From positions 1,847,001 through 1,911,000 of the forward strand of contig NC_019676.1 of NCBI RefSeq assembly GCF_000316625.1: a stretch of DNA of 64,000 bases, written 5' to 3'. The notes beneath the pieces are model-generated. The model was not told the origin of the DNA. It searched no databases and saw only the letters and a program-made list of their open reading frames with translations. Source of the DNA: Nostoc sp. PCC 7107 (GTDB taxonomy: Bacteria; Cyanobacteriota; Cyanobacteriia; Cyanobacteriales; Nostocaceae). This document shows, in pieces, positions 38,243 to 47,617 of this stretch. The first letter of the stretch is position 1. The number at the start of each line of letters is the position of its first letter. The translations under genes and the position numbers were made by a program.

Positions 38243-40417
38243 CTATTCAGTGCAATTCCACAGTGCAACTTGCTGTCTGAGTTCTTCTATATCTAAATAA
38301 TCATGAGCAAAAGCTTTGCGTAATAACGAATGAGGAATAAATTCATCATACTTTTGCATTTCTGGCGCTTCGGCTGTGCTGACTAAATCTTCTGCGGAAA
38401 TTCTTTGCTCACATAATGAAGCAATTTCTGCTTGCAGATATTTAAACTTACCTTTGCCTAATTTCAAAATCAAATAATAAGGGTTAGTTCCCCCAATACT
38501 ACTGATTTCTAAAGATTCTCGACAAAAAGAATTGAGCAATCTTTCTAAGGTGCGATAAGTTACTGTTCCCACCCAAGGAAAAATACAGTATTTATTTTTG
38601 TCTAATTGCAATATATTTGATTTTGCTAATCCAGCAGATTGGACTAATTCTCTGACTATTTTTAGACGTTGTTGAGCATTTTTTTGTAAATAACTATATT
38701 CCACGTCTTCTAGTAAAACCTGCCGCATTCGTCGTAAAACTTTTGTATGAATACTACCGCCAGCACCACGCCAATAAACGGTAGCTTTACCATCTACTTG
38801 TTTAGCTAAAACCACCTTTTTTTTCAAATCAACTTCTAAAACTTCCCAAGTGCGACCTGCTAAACCAAATTGATTACCTACAGGTGGTGGTGTGACGATA
38901 CTACCAATTTCTGTCGTACCTTGCTTGACTACATATTCTTGATGATCAGCAAATACAGCATAGAACTGAAATCTTCCAACTATCTTTTCACCAGCCAAGC
39001 CGATAATTAATTTACCTTGCTCAGTTTTCTGAATATGATTAATATCAATTAAATAACGTAATAATAATTTAAAATCTTCTTGAGTAATTGCTGCAAACGG
39101 GGGAAATTTTAAAACTTGTTTTGCTAAATTAGCCGGAGATATTTCCCCTGTTGCTAATAAAATACTCATTGTCTGATGATAAAGCAAACTAAAAGGATAT
39201 TTAGGTGGTGTTATCGGTTCAATCCAACGTTCTTCTAAATACAGTTGAATAATAGCAATACACTGTAGCAGCTGCCAAGGAATTTGCTCTGGGAGATATG
39301 CTTCTTGTGATGGTTCATCTTCAACACAGACAAAGCGCATATCCGCCACTGTACCTCTTCTTCCAGCACGTCCCAAACGTTGTAAAAAGCTGGCTACAGA
39401 TAAAGGTGATTCTAACTGAATGACGCGCTCTAAATTCCCGATATCTATCCCTAATTCTAAGGTGAGTGTCGCCGCAGTTACAGCAGGACGATGAGGTTCT
39501 TGCATAGCTTTTTCCGCAGCTTGGCGCAAGCTTGCCGATATACTACCGTGATGTACGTGATAAATATCTGGTCGTGCTTGTGCTTGAGCAATTTGACGTA
39601 AGGAAGCAATTACAGATTCAGTTTGAGTGCGGTTATTTGCAAATATCAGGCATTTTTTATTTTGGCTGAGATTAAAAAGATAATTATCATATATATCTGA
39701 TGAATTAATATCATCACAAAGATAAAAATGTTCGACAGCAAGTTTAATTTGACGTTTGCTAACTTCAATTTTAGGAGTAATTACTTGTTTGTCAGTTCCT
39801 GAACTCAACCATGCTTCTGCTAGTGAATAATCGCCAAGGGTAGCTGATAACCCAATGCGCCGGGGCTGTGATTGAATTGCATTGGCTAAACGCTGCAATT
39901 GACAAATAATCTGACAACCGCGTTCCGAACCCATAAAGGCATGAATTTCATCAATGATGACAAATTTTAAACCGCCAAATAATCGCACTAACTCATGATG
40001 TTTATTGATTAATAAACTCTCTAGAGATTCTGGCGTAATTTGGAGAATACCTTGGGGATTTTTTAAAAGTTGATTTTTGCGACTTTGAGCCACATCACCA
40101 TGCCAGTGATAAACAGGAATATCGGCTGTTTTGAGTAAGCCATTGAGGCGTTCAAATTGGTCATTAATTAAGGCTTTAATGGGGCCGATATATAATGCGC
40201 CGATGGTATTAGTAGGATGATTATGTAATACAGTTAAAACTGGTAAAAATGCTGCTTCTGTTTTTCCTGCCGCCGTGGCTGCTGCTATTAATAAGTGAGA
40301 ATTGGTGTCAAAAATAACTTCACAAGCGGCAATTTGCACTGGACGTAATTCAGTCCAGTTGTGATGATAGATATATTCTTGAATGAAGGGTGCAAGTCGA
40401 TTAAAGGCATTATTCAT
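38243..40417 (-). CDS. Lhr-like DEAD/DEAH-box helicase
   Basis: This 724-residue ATP-dependent superfamily 2 helicase has the usual motifs in order. The Walker A-like AATAAGKTEA is at about residues 44-53 (motif I); VIIDEIHAFMGSERG is motif II (DEIH); GLSATLGDY is motif III; TLELGIDIGNLERVIQ and FLQRLGRAGRRG are motifs V and VI. A C-terminal half of about 350 residues resembles the winged-helix and domain-4 part of Lhr-type proteins. Members act in DNA repair or RNA processing; the exact role is unknown. Cytosolic. Confidence 0.85.
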   Translation of the reverse strand: MNNAFNRLAPFIQEYIYHHNWTELRPVQIAACEVIFDTNSHLLIAAATAAGKTEAAFLPVLTVLHNHPTNTIGALYIGPIKALINDQFERLNGLLKTADIPVYHWHGDVAQSRKNQLLKNPQGILQITPESLESLLINKHHELVRLFGGLKFVIIDEIHAFMGSERGCQIICQLQRLANAIQSQPRRIGLSATLGDYSLAEAWLSSGTDKQVITPKIEVSKRQIKLAVEHFYLCDDINSSDIYDNYLFNLSQNKKCLIFANNRTQTESVIASLRQIAQAQARPDIYHVHHGSISASLRQAAEKAMQEPHRPAVTAATLTLELGIDIGNLERVIQLESPLSVASFLQRLGRAGRRGTVADMRFVCVEDEPSQEAYLPEQIPWQLLQCIAIIQLYLEERWIEPITPPKYPFSLLYHQTMSILLATGEISPANLAKQVLKFPPFAAITQEDFKLLLRYLIDINHIQKTEQGKLIIGLAGEKIVGRFQFYAVFADHQEYVVKQGTTEIGSIVTPPPVGNQFGLAGRTWEVLEVDLKKKVVLAKQVDGKATVYWRGAGGSIHTKVLRRMRQVLLEDVEYSYLQKNAQQRLKIVRELVQSAGLAKSNILQLDKNKYCIFPWVGTVTYRTLERLLNSFCRESLEISSIGGTNPYYLILKLGKGKFKYLQAEIASLCEQRISAEDLVSTAEAPEMQKYDEFIPHSLLRKAFAHDYLDIEELRQQVALWNCTE

Positions 40418-40747
40418 CTCATGTTTAATCTCATGTTTCTTAGGATATAACTTCTGTAGTTAATAACATCCACTCGATAGGGGTTTCGCTTTCGAGACGA
40501 TGTTGCATAATAGAAAGATGAAGTTCTTGATACCAAGTACAATATGATACTTGAAATATAGTAGATGCACTCCTGTAACTTTTTCAATTTAGGATTGTTA
40601 TAAATATTTAACTTGTAGCGTTTGAGGCGATCGCATCATTTTTGTCTCAACTCGCTTGAGTGATTTCCGTATTTTGTTGTAGAGAATTGGTATAACAGCA
40701 TCTTAAATTGGTAAAATTCAGGTTCAAAGAGAAGAGAATATTCAGAC
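40418..40747. other. Spacer upstream of cysH
   Basis: These 330 bases between the divergent helicase and cysH starts show no gene. One HIP1-like site lies near 40630. Promoters of both genes must be here; I could not place them. Confidence 0.4.
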
Positions 40748-41482
40748 ATGGTAGCCGCCCATACAGATTTAAATATTGCTGCTATAGAAGCAGAATATAC
40801 TCAAAAGTCACCAAGAGAAATTCTGAAATTGGCTTTGGACACTTTTGACAACATGTCAATTTCCTTCAGTGGTGCTGAAGATGTTGTTTTAATCGATATT
40901 GCTTCCAAAATCACCAAAAACTTCCGGGTTTTTACCCTCGATACCGGGCGCTTGCACCCTGAAACATACCAGTTCTTGGATAAAGTTAGAGAACATTATG
41001 GCATTAAGTTAGAAGTAATGTTCCCTGATGCCGCAGAAGTACAAGCCTTGGTAGAAGAAAAAGGATTGTTCAGCTTTTATCAAGATGGTCATAAAGAATG
41101 CTGTGCTGTTCGCAAAGTTAGACCCCTACGCCGCAAGCTAAATACCCTTGATGCTTGGGTGACAGGACAGCGTAAAGACCAAAGTCCCAGCACCCGCAAC
41201 CATATTCCTGTAATTGAACTTGATACCGCATTTTCCACCGAAGACCATCAGTTAATTAAGTTCAATCCCTTAGCTAACTGGTCTTCCAGCCAAGTGTGGG
41301 AATATATTCGCGCCTTGGATGTACCTTACAACAAATTACACGAGCGAGGTTTTATCAGTATTGGTTGCGAACCCTGCACTAGACCTGTTTTACCAAACCA
41401 GCATGAACGTGAAGGTCGCTGGTGGTGGGAAGAATCTACAGCTAAAGAGTGTGGTCTGCACCTAGGGAACTTACAAAAATAG
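40748..41482 (+). CDS. cysH: Assimilatory (P)APS reductase, iron-sulfur type
   Basis: CysH reduces activated sulfate (APS or PAPS) to sulfite with thioredoxin. This 244-residue protein has the PP-loop ([12 protein letters not shown], about 39-50). The catalytic Cys is C235 in KECGLH. It also has both cysteine pairs that bind a 4Fe-4S cluster, C118-C119 (KECCAVRK) and C207/C210 (IGCEPCTRP). These pairs are absent from enterobacterial PAPS reductase and mark APS-using enzymes in many bacteria, so APS is the likely substrate. It is monocistronic here. Confidence 0.93.
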   Translation: MVAAHTDLNIAAIEAEYTQKSPREILKLALDTFDNMSISFSGAEDVVLIDIASKITKNFRVFTLDTGRLHPETYQFLDKVREHYGIKLEVMFPDAAEVQALVEEKGLFSFYQDGHKECCAVRKVRPLRRKLNTLDAWVTGQRKDQSPSTRNHIPVIELDTAFSTEDHQLIKFNPLANWSSSQVWEYIRALDVPYNKLHERGFISIGCEPCTRPVLPNQHEREGRWWWEESTAKECGLHLGNLQK

Positions 41483-41496
41483 TCAGTGAAACTACA

Positions 41497-41528
41497 CAGT
41501 AAAGGCGTAATGACTTGCGCCTTTACTG
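41497..41528 (+). terminator. Hairpin after cysH
   Basis: An 11-base perfect stem (CAGTAAAGGCG with its complement, loop of ten bases) lies 15 bases after the cysH stop. It lacks a strong T-run, so it may act as an mRNA end stabiliser or a weak terminator. Confidence 0.65.
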
Positions 41529-41939
41529 AAAGCAGGGGGTTGAAAGCGAAATTTCCTGCTCAAGAGTGCGGGTCACGCTATCATCTTCAGTAAAGAGATT
41601 TTTCCCTGATTTGGTAATTATTTTTCTGTTACGAAAATGCTTGACCAAGACTATTCGGCATCTCTTTGCTAATTTTTAAAGTAGGTACATAATTAATTAC
41701 TCCTCAGTTCTGCCATAGTTCCAATTGATGAATTTTGAGAAAAATCATACTTTATCTCATAGTTCTAAATGACTTGTGAATAACTATGTTCCCAACTTCT
41801 TGGAAAACTTGGGGATATAATTATATCAATTTTTATCAATGCTATCACCTGTTGATGTTAGGTACATAACCCAGCGTAGGAAACTTTTTGTAATTAGTCC
41901 TGTCTGTAAGACTAATACATTAGTTTATCAGGAATTTAT
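41529..41939. other. Spacer upstream of the DUF6438 gene
   Basis: About 410 AT-rich bases between cysH and the next gene. No coding frame or recognisable site was seen apart from the promoter that the downstream gene must have. Confidence 0.4.
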
Positions 41940-42878
41940 ATGCGATCGCCTATCGTAATCGGTACAGGATTACTTGTATCTTTAATTTTTAATGCCCAAG
42001 TATTAGCGCAATCTACGGTACAGTTACCACAACTAACTGCACAGAACTCTTCGCAACAAATCTTCAATAAAAATAATAAAAAGCTGCGTTCAGGTATTAT
42101 TACTTTGCAAAGAACTGCGTGTTTTGGTGCTTGCCCAATTTATAAAATTACCATATTTCCTGATGGTAGAGTTGTCTACGAAGGGGAGCGTTTTGTGAAA
42201 GTTGTAGGTAAGCGAACTACTAAAATTAGTCCGCAAGCTGTGAGAAGATTAGTTGCAGAATTTGATAAGGTCAATTATTTCTCTTTACCCAGTAAATATC
42301 AAGGTGGGCCGACAGATTTACCTTCAGCAATTACTTCTCTCACTCTTGGTAGACAGCAAAAAACTGTGAATCATTATCTCGGTTCACCTAATGCGCCACA
42401 AGCACTAACAGCCTTAGAAAATAAAATAGATGCTGTTGTGAATTCTCAGCGCTGGATTGGGTCAAAAAATGAACAAACACCAAATCCAAATGAGTCAAAT
42501 TCCACTCAACTAAAAGTTAACCGCCAATTGTGGAATCAGCAAAAGTTGACTAATTATCGCTTTACATTTAGTAGAAGTTGTTTTTGCGTACCTAAAGCAA
42601 CTCAACCAGTAGTCATTACAGTCCGCAATGGTCAAGTTGCTTCTATTACTGCTGTCAATAACAATGAACCAGTTGATGCAGAATTATTCCAACAATATAA
42701 TTCAATTCCGAAACTGTTTGGGATAATTGACGACGCTATTTCCAAAAAAGCATCTAGTCTCACCATCAAATATGATCCTAAATTTGGCTACCCAACACAA
42801 ATCAATATTGATTATAACCAACAAGTTGCTGATGAAGAACTATATCTCACTATTAGCAATCTAGAAACATTGAAGTAA
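41940..42878 (+). CDS. Secreted DUF6438 + DUF6174 protein
   Basis: This 312-residue protein begins with a signal peptide (hydrophobic 5-22, cut near VLAQ), so it is exported. Residues about 50-150 match DUF6438 (TLQRTACFGACPIYKITIFPDG, with a Cys pair), and residues about 195-305 match DUF6174 (NYRFTFSRSCFCVP). Both have unknown function. The Cys-x-x-x-Cys pairs in each domain could form disulfides in the periplasm. The start ATG is embedded in a HIP1 palindrome (ATGCGATCGC). Confidence 0.8.
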   Translation: MRSPIVIGTGLLVSLIFNAQVLAQSTVQLPQLTAQNSSQQIFNKNNKKLRSGIITLQRTACFGACPIYKITIFPDGRVVYEGERFVKVVGKRTTKISPQAVRRLVAEFDKVNYFSLPSKYQGGPTDLPSAITSLTLGRQQKTVNHYLGSPNAPQALTALENKIDAVVNSQRWIGSKNEQTPNPNESNSTQLKVNRQLWNQQKLTNYRFTFSRSCFCVPKATQPVVITVRNGQVASITAVNNNEPVDAELFQQYNSIPKLFGIIDDAISKKASSLTIKYDPKFGYPTQINIDYNQQVADEELYLTISNLETLK

Positions 42879-42914
42879 GGTTTTGCATATCTACATTTTG
42901 CTCTTATGAGCATT

Positions 42915-42945
42915 AGGGACGTAAATTTATACGTCCCTTTTATTT
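42915..42945 (+). terminator. Intrinsic terminator after the DUF6438 gene
   Basis: Stem AGGGACGTA/TACGTCCCT, 6-base loop, followed by TTTATTTT. It is 37 bases after the stop codon. Confidence 0.85.
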
Positions 42946-43170
42946 TGCCATCAAGTCTAGATAAACGGAAATATCTCTGAGTGATCAGTCATAATTCCAG
43001 GTAAGTGTGCATAAATAGCAAAACTCTCTTCCCTGCTGTCTAAATGATAAGTCTTTAACCGGACACGATATCAGACTCAGGGATGATGAGTGTTGAGTGG
43101 CTAGATTGACAAAATCACACTATAAATGGTCATATCTAAGCGATATGTAGTAATTACAAGGAATAAGGTC

Positions 43171-43644
43171 ATGATTAAATCATGGATGATAATTGGGGGC
43201 GTAGCAATATTGGTTGCTTTGGGTGCTAATTTAATTCAGCCACGCGATCGCCAATGGTTCAAGCGCTTACAAAGACCGAGATGGCTAACTTTTGAAGCAG
43301 CAATTCCGGTTATTTGGAGTGTGATTTTTATTTGTGGCGCTTGGTCGGCTTATATTGTTTGGGAAACTAACCCCGGAACTAAATCCACTTGGTTGTTGAT
43401 GAGCTTATATTTAATTTTAGAAATTGCTATTATTGCCTATACCCCTGTGATGTTTTGGCTGCGGAGTCTTCAAGCCGGTACAATTATCGGTGGTACAGGT
43501 TTTATTATCGGGATTATATTAACTCTTGCTGTTTTACCTGTTTCTGGTTGGGCAGCATTGTTATTAGTACCCTTGTTACTATGGAGTCCCATTGGCACTT
43601 ATACTACTTGGGAGATGATCAATCTTAATCCTCAAGATGCTTAA
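43171..43644 (+). CDS. TspO/MBR-like membrane protein
   Basis: This 157-residue protein has five hydrophobic segments and TspO-like features: LQRPRWLTFEAAIPVIWSVIF near the second helix (the P-x-W...W pattern) and a closing WSPIGTYTTWEM. TspO proteins bind tetrapyrroles and influence stress responses. It is a diverged member, and some pipelines would leave it hypothetical. I chose the ATG at 43171, with AAGG eight bases upstream; an earlier ATG at 43126 would add a poorly hydrophobic 15-residue leader. Confidence 0.65.
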   Translation: MIKSWMIIGGVAILVALGANLIQPRDRQWFKRLQRPRWLTFEAAIPVIWSVIFICGAWSAYIVWETNPGTKSTWLLMSLYLILEIAIIAYTPVMFWLRSLQAGTIIGGTGFIIGIILTLAVLPVSGWAALLLVPLLLWSPIGTYTTWEMINLNPQDA

Positions 43645-43670
43645 GTATCAATGCTAAATTATTTTTAATA

Positions 43671-44591
43671 ATGCCTTATCTGACTACTGCCAGTAAAATT
43701 GATCAAATAGTTGCTGAATATACCAAGGCTAAAACCCTTTGGATAGATACAGAAGTAGCTGATTATAACAGCCGGAATCCCAGATTGTCGCTGATTCAAG
43801 TATTAGATGATCCTGAAGATATGAGTGGCGATCGCGTTTTTCTTTTGGATGTCCTAGATCAGCCGGATTTGGTAGCTAATTTTATTCAGCAAATTATGGT
43901 CAATCCAGATATAGAAAAAGTATTTCATCATGCAAGTTATGATGTAAAATTTCTCGGCGATAAAAAAGCTAGAAATATTACTTGTACTTTAGAAATAGCG
44001 AAAAAAATTCCTTACTATCTTTTGCCAGTACCTAACTATCAACTCAAAACTCTAGCCACTGTTCTGTGTAACTTTCACTATATTGATAAACAAGCACAAA
44101 CTAGCGACTGGGGACAACGACCCTTAACAGAAGAACAAATAGATTACGCTTATCTCGACTGCATTTATCTTGCTCAAGTGCATAAATGTTTGTTAGAATT
44201 ACAATCAGAAGGTGATCCGGCTCCAGAAGCAGAAGATTTAATAGCTCTCAATTTAAGATATACACAAATAGAAGAGCAATGGAAGCTATTAAATTCTGAA
44301 GTTGAGCATTTGCAAGAGCGCATTAAAAAAGCTATGCAGGCTCAAAATGTATCAGAAACATCTTTCTTTAAGTTAACTGCTTATGAACGGAAAACCGTGA
44401 AAGCACAGTTTTTAGAACTGGCAAGACTAGTACAAAGTCAAGGATTAAATTTTGATTTTTCGATTACCTTGACTCAGAAGTTACAGAAAGATTTAGGTGG
44501 AAATTTAGAACAATTATCTGTAGAAATAGATACATCTAATTCTTGGAGACTAACTCCTAAAAATCAGGAAAGTAATAGTGAGAATGAGTGA
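43671..44591 (+). CDS. Ribonuclease D-like 3'-5' exonuclease
   Basis: This 306-residue protein has a DEDDy exonuclease domain in its first 170 residues: D26 and E28 in WIDTEVADY, an Asp in HHASYDVKFL, and the Tyr-Asp pair in IDYAYLDCIYL. The rest is helical and lacks an obvious HRDC domain. Such enzymes trim 3' ends of tRNA or other structured RNA. It begins 26 bases after the TspO-like gene, so the two may share a transcript. Confidence 0.85.
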   Translation: MPYLTTASKIDQIVAEYTKAKTLWIDTEVADYNSRNPRLSLIQVLDDPEDMSGDRVFLLDVLDQPDLVANFIQQIMVNPDIEKVFHHASYDVKFLGDKKARNITCTLEIAKKIPYYLLPVPNYQLKTLATVLCNFHYIDKQAQTSDWGQRPLTEEQIDYAYLDCIYLAQVHKCLLELQSEGDPAPEAEDLIALNLRYTQIEEQWKLLNSEVEHLQERIKKAMQAQNVSETSFFKLTAYERKTVKAQFLELARLVQSQGLNFDFSITLTQKLQKDLGGNLEQLSVEIDTSNSWRLTPKNQESNSENE

Positions 44592-44836
44592 AATAGAGTG
44601 CTAGTTTTCACCTACTTGCTACTAATAATATAAATTTTAAGTATAATTAATAACTCTTAAATCACCCCATAAAAGACAAAAAGTTAATAAATTTCCCGGT
44701 TAAGTCCAGAGATAACCGTTATTAAACCTAGGGAATATCAGTAAAGTGTGTTAATTGACATTGCACATCTAAATTCCCAAATTAATTAAATTGGGTGCTA
44801 ATTAAATCTAGGTGGAATGCTGGTGGAAAGCAACTT

Positions 44837-45679
44837 ATGAAGCTGCGGTTATGGGAGCAAAAGCGGGTGAAGGTGAGAAAAACATTGACTATAGTTGTGC
44901 TGACTGTGTTGAGTGCAATGACTCTTGTCTCTTGTAATCGAGACAAGAGTGTGCTTGTGACAGAAATAGGCTTCACTCCACCTAGCCGCCGTACTATTAA
45001 AACCTCACAAGCTGGGACACTGTATCTTCAAGGACAAAATCAGCACCTGAAAGGCGACTTACAAGCCGCGATCGCATCTTACACTAAAGCATTAAACCTC
45101 AACCCTGACTACAGTGCTGCCTACAAAGGACGAGGACTCGCCTATTTTGATACAGGAGACAAGGAAAAAGCGATCGCCGATTATAACGATGCGCTCCGCC
45201 TTTCTCCCAACGATGCAGAAGCCTTCAACAGTCGTGGAAACGCCCGCGCCTCCCTTGGAGATAATCGAAATGCGATCGCAGATTATACCCAAGCGATTAA
45301 GCTCTCACCCAACTATGCCGAAGCTTATAATAACCGCGCCAACGCCCGTGCAGCCATCGGTGAAAAAGACGGTTCACTTGATGATTACGACCAAGCTATT
45401 ATCTTAAATCCCAGATATGCGATCGCCTATAATAACCGTGGCAACGCTCGCGCCACCAAGGGAGATAAACAGGGAGCCATATCAGATTACAATGAATCTA
45501 TACGCCTGAATCCTAATTTTGCACCTGCCTACAATAATCGAGGTAACGCCCGTGCAGCCCAAGGAGATAAACAAGGTGCAATTAAAGATTTAGAACAAGC
45601 CGCCGCCATATTGCAACGTCAAGGCAATAACGACTTGTATCAACAAGTAATGAATAATATGCAGGAACTTGGGCAATAG
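44837..45679 (+). CDS. TPR-repeat lipoprotein
   Basis: A lipoprotein signal ends in LVSC, followed by six consecutive 34-residue TPR units with a shared pattern (YAEAYNNRxNARAxxGxKxxAIxDYxxAIxLNP). It should be membrane-anchored, with a protein-binding superhelix in the periplasm. The ATG at 44837 follows GGAAAG, but a GTG at 44873 (MRKTLTIVV) would give a more usual signal peptide. The repeats are very alike, a sign of recent duplication. Function unknown. Confidence 0.85.
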   Translation: MKLRLWEQKRVKVRKTLTIVVLTVLSAMTLVSCNRDKSVLVTEIGFTPPSRRTIKTSQAGTLYLQGQNQHLKGDLQAAIASYTKALNLNPDYSAAYKGRGLAYFDTGDKEKAIADYNDALRLSPNDAEAFNSRGNARASLGDNRNAIADYTQAIKLSPNYAEAYNNRANARAAIGEKDGSLDDYDQAIILNPRYAIAYNNRGNARATKGDKQGAISDYNESIRLNPNFAPAYNNRGNARAAQGDKQGAIKDLEQAAAILQRQGNNDLYQQVMNNMQELGQ

Positions 45680-45910
45680 TATACATAAACAAGACAACCA
45701 CCACCTGTACCTGTTGCGTATATTCAAATTCTGCAAAATTATGGAGTATATAGTTCATCATCTAGGGTAAACTTCAAGGCTCTAGAAATAATCAGGCAAT
45801 CGTTTAGCTTACCCCAGAACGATGTCTAGTCATACCCTCTAACTATCAGTTCGACTATCAAGTTACCCAAGTTCGGTTATTAGTTTCCTTTTAGAAGGCT
45901 GAAAGCCTTA

Positions 45911-45982
<72 letters not shown>

Positions 45983-46198
45983 GCATTTACCATTATCTAT
46001 CATAGCAATGTTTTATCTAAATTGAAAGGCTTTTATGCTGTCATCATCTAAAATACCGAATATTTGTACATTTTAGTGGTTGACAGCTTTACAGCCCACT
46101 AATTCATCAGTTAGATTTATTGAGATAAAAAATAAAAACAATTGCTCTTATTAGTAGGGATGATTACAGTAAAATCAAGCCTTTAAATATAAGGTTGC

Positions 46199-46413
46199 AT
46201 GATTAGTTTTACTCAGGATGAACTGAGAAAAGCAAAGTCAACAACTTGAAAAACAGACACAAAGACTTGATGTACTATATCTAACTGGATGGTGTAAGGG
46301 TGTGGTTTACATGCAGCTATATCTACACCCTTTCCAAATCTGTGACTTTTTGTCTCGCTGTGTCCGTCCTCATACTTCTTTAGCCTAAATATTTGGTTAT
46401 TTAGGCTTTTTTT
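46199..46413 (+). ncRNA. Candidate small RNA ending in a strong terminator
   Basis: No plus-strand gene precedes it, yet a clean intrinsic terminator for the plus strand stands at 46382-46413: AGCCTAAAT/ATTTAGGCT, then seven T. It overlaps the 3' end of the convergent minus-strand gene. Upstream, AAGGGTGT and ACACCCTT (about 46296-46340) form another stem. A short RNA could therefore start near 46200 and end here. The alternative is that the hairpin serves the minus-strand gene only, whose strand has only a short A/T tail. Confidence 0.35.
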
Positions 46414-46834
46414 GTTGCGAAATAGAAAGAGTATAGTTATACTGCCCCTGAGACCATTCACCGACATATAGTGAGTACTTGCCAGCTTGCCAGTAACCAG
46501 ATAATTCTGGTTTGCTTTGAGAGTAGCTATCGGCTAACACGCAAAAGCGCCCACTAGGCCCATCGATTAATAGCGTTGGCTGTCCAGGACTGTCAACAGT
46601 TAACCGCATATAAGGCATTGACTCGGTAACTTGGATAATTTGATTGGGCGTAGTGGAAATATTGCCGCAGTTACTATGAACAGTCCCACCGGATTTACCA
46701 CTTAAAACTAGCGGGTCTGATTGTAATTTGGACGAAATGGGAATTGATGGTGTTTCTGCAAAGTTAGGCTGGATAATTCCCATACTCAGTACAACAGCAA
46801 CGGGAACAAATTTCAATAGTCTCAAAGTGTTCAT
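46397..46834 (-). CDS. Secreted hypothetical protein
   Basis: This 145-residue protein has a signal peptide (MNTLRLLKFVPVAVVLSMGI, cut near FAE). The mature part has two Cys (NCGN and RFCV) that may form a disulfide, and a beta-rich pattern: VDSPGQPTLLIDGPSG, then AGKYSLYVGEW. This resembles bacterial pre-peptidase C-terminal-like jelly rolls, but the match is weak. It probably acts in the periplasm or outside the cell. Confidence 0.7.
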   Translation of the reverse strand: MNTLRLLKFVPVAVVLSMGIIQPNFAETPSIPISSKLQSDPLVLSGKSGGTVHSNCGNISTTPNQIIQVTESMPYMRLTVDSPGQPTLLIDGPSGRFCVLADSYSQSKPELSGYWQAGKYSLYVGEWSQGQYNYTLSISQQKKPK

Positions 46835-47213
46835 ATTAGTTAATGCTCCCGACTATTTGTAGAGCGATATTGATATAAATAGTCTGAACTAATAGACGAT
46901 AGCAATCCCTCAGTGTTCCTAAAGCGAAGTATAAAATTTTATTAATGATGCTGCATAACTATATGGCTAAATATAAAAAATAGATGAAGTCGCTGGTTGG
47001 GAATAGACAAAAAATTAGCCTTGATGGTAAAAAAATTTAGACTGATATTCTCATCATGCTGATATATAGTTTTCCACAAACACTTCTATTTTCTGCCATT
47101 ATTCAGCCTTGTAAAAACCATACATTAGTTAAAATCACAAACACAACCGCAAAAAGTTCGGATGTGATTGCTCACCTGTTGAACAAGTGTTTTAGCAGAG
47201 GTAGATAAGATTT
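46835..47213. other. Divergent spacer without a gene
   Basis: These 379 AT-rich bases separate the secreted protein gene and the 47214 gene. I see no coding frame, repeat or terminator of note; both promoters must lie here. Confidence 0.4.
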
Positions 47214-47558
47214 ATGAATCCTCAACCTGAAGAAGATTGGCAGCAACGCCTGCAAAAGCTAGAGGCAGAAATTAATGCTGGGAGTGTAGAACCGGAAAAA
47301 CCCAAAGAAGCCAGACAGCAATCTCAGTTTAATTTTCTCAACTTTAAACCGTACTTCACTCGTTCGCAACTTTGGTTTCAAAGTTTATCGGGGACGAGGA
47401 AATTGGTAGTTGTGGGTGTGACTGTACTATTGGGTTTGGCAGTATTGCAAGCAGTGCTAAAACTTATTACCTCTGCAATTAGTCTGGCAGTGTTGGCTGG
47501 GTTAGTGTATCTTGGATACAAATTTTTTGTCGCTGATAGCTTTTCCAATAAGCAATAG
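47214..47558 (+). CDS. Small hypothetical membrane protein
   Basis: This 114-residue protein has a charged, helical N-terminus (EEDWQQRLQKLEAEIN), then one long or two closely spaced hydrophobic segments in the last 50 residues (VVVGVTVLLGLAVLQAV and AISLAVLAGLVYLGYKFFV). It is likely anchored by its C-terminus, with the N-terminus in the cytosol. It is 59 bases upstream of the RDD-pentapeptide gene and is probably co-transcribed with it. No family recognised. Confidence 0.75.
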   Translation: MNPQPEEDWQQRLQKLEAEINAGSVEPEKPKEARQQSQFNFLNFKPYFTRSQLWFQSLSGTRKLVVVGVTVLLGLAVLQAVLKLITSAISLAVLAGLVYLGYKFFVADSFSNKQ

Positions 47559-47617
47559 CACTCTATATTAATCACGCCATTCATGGCAAAACTATTAAAT
47601 TTAAAGGGAATTATTCA

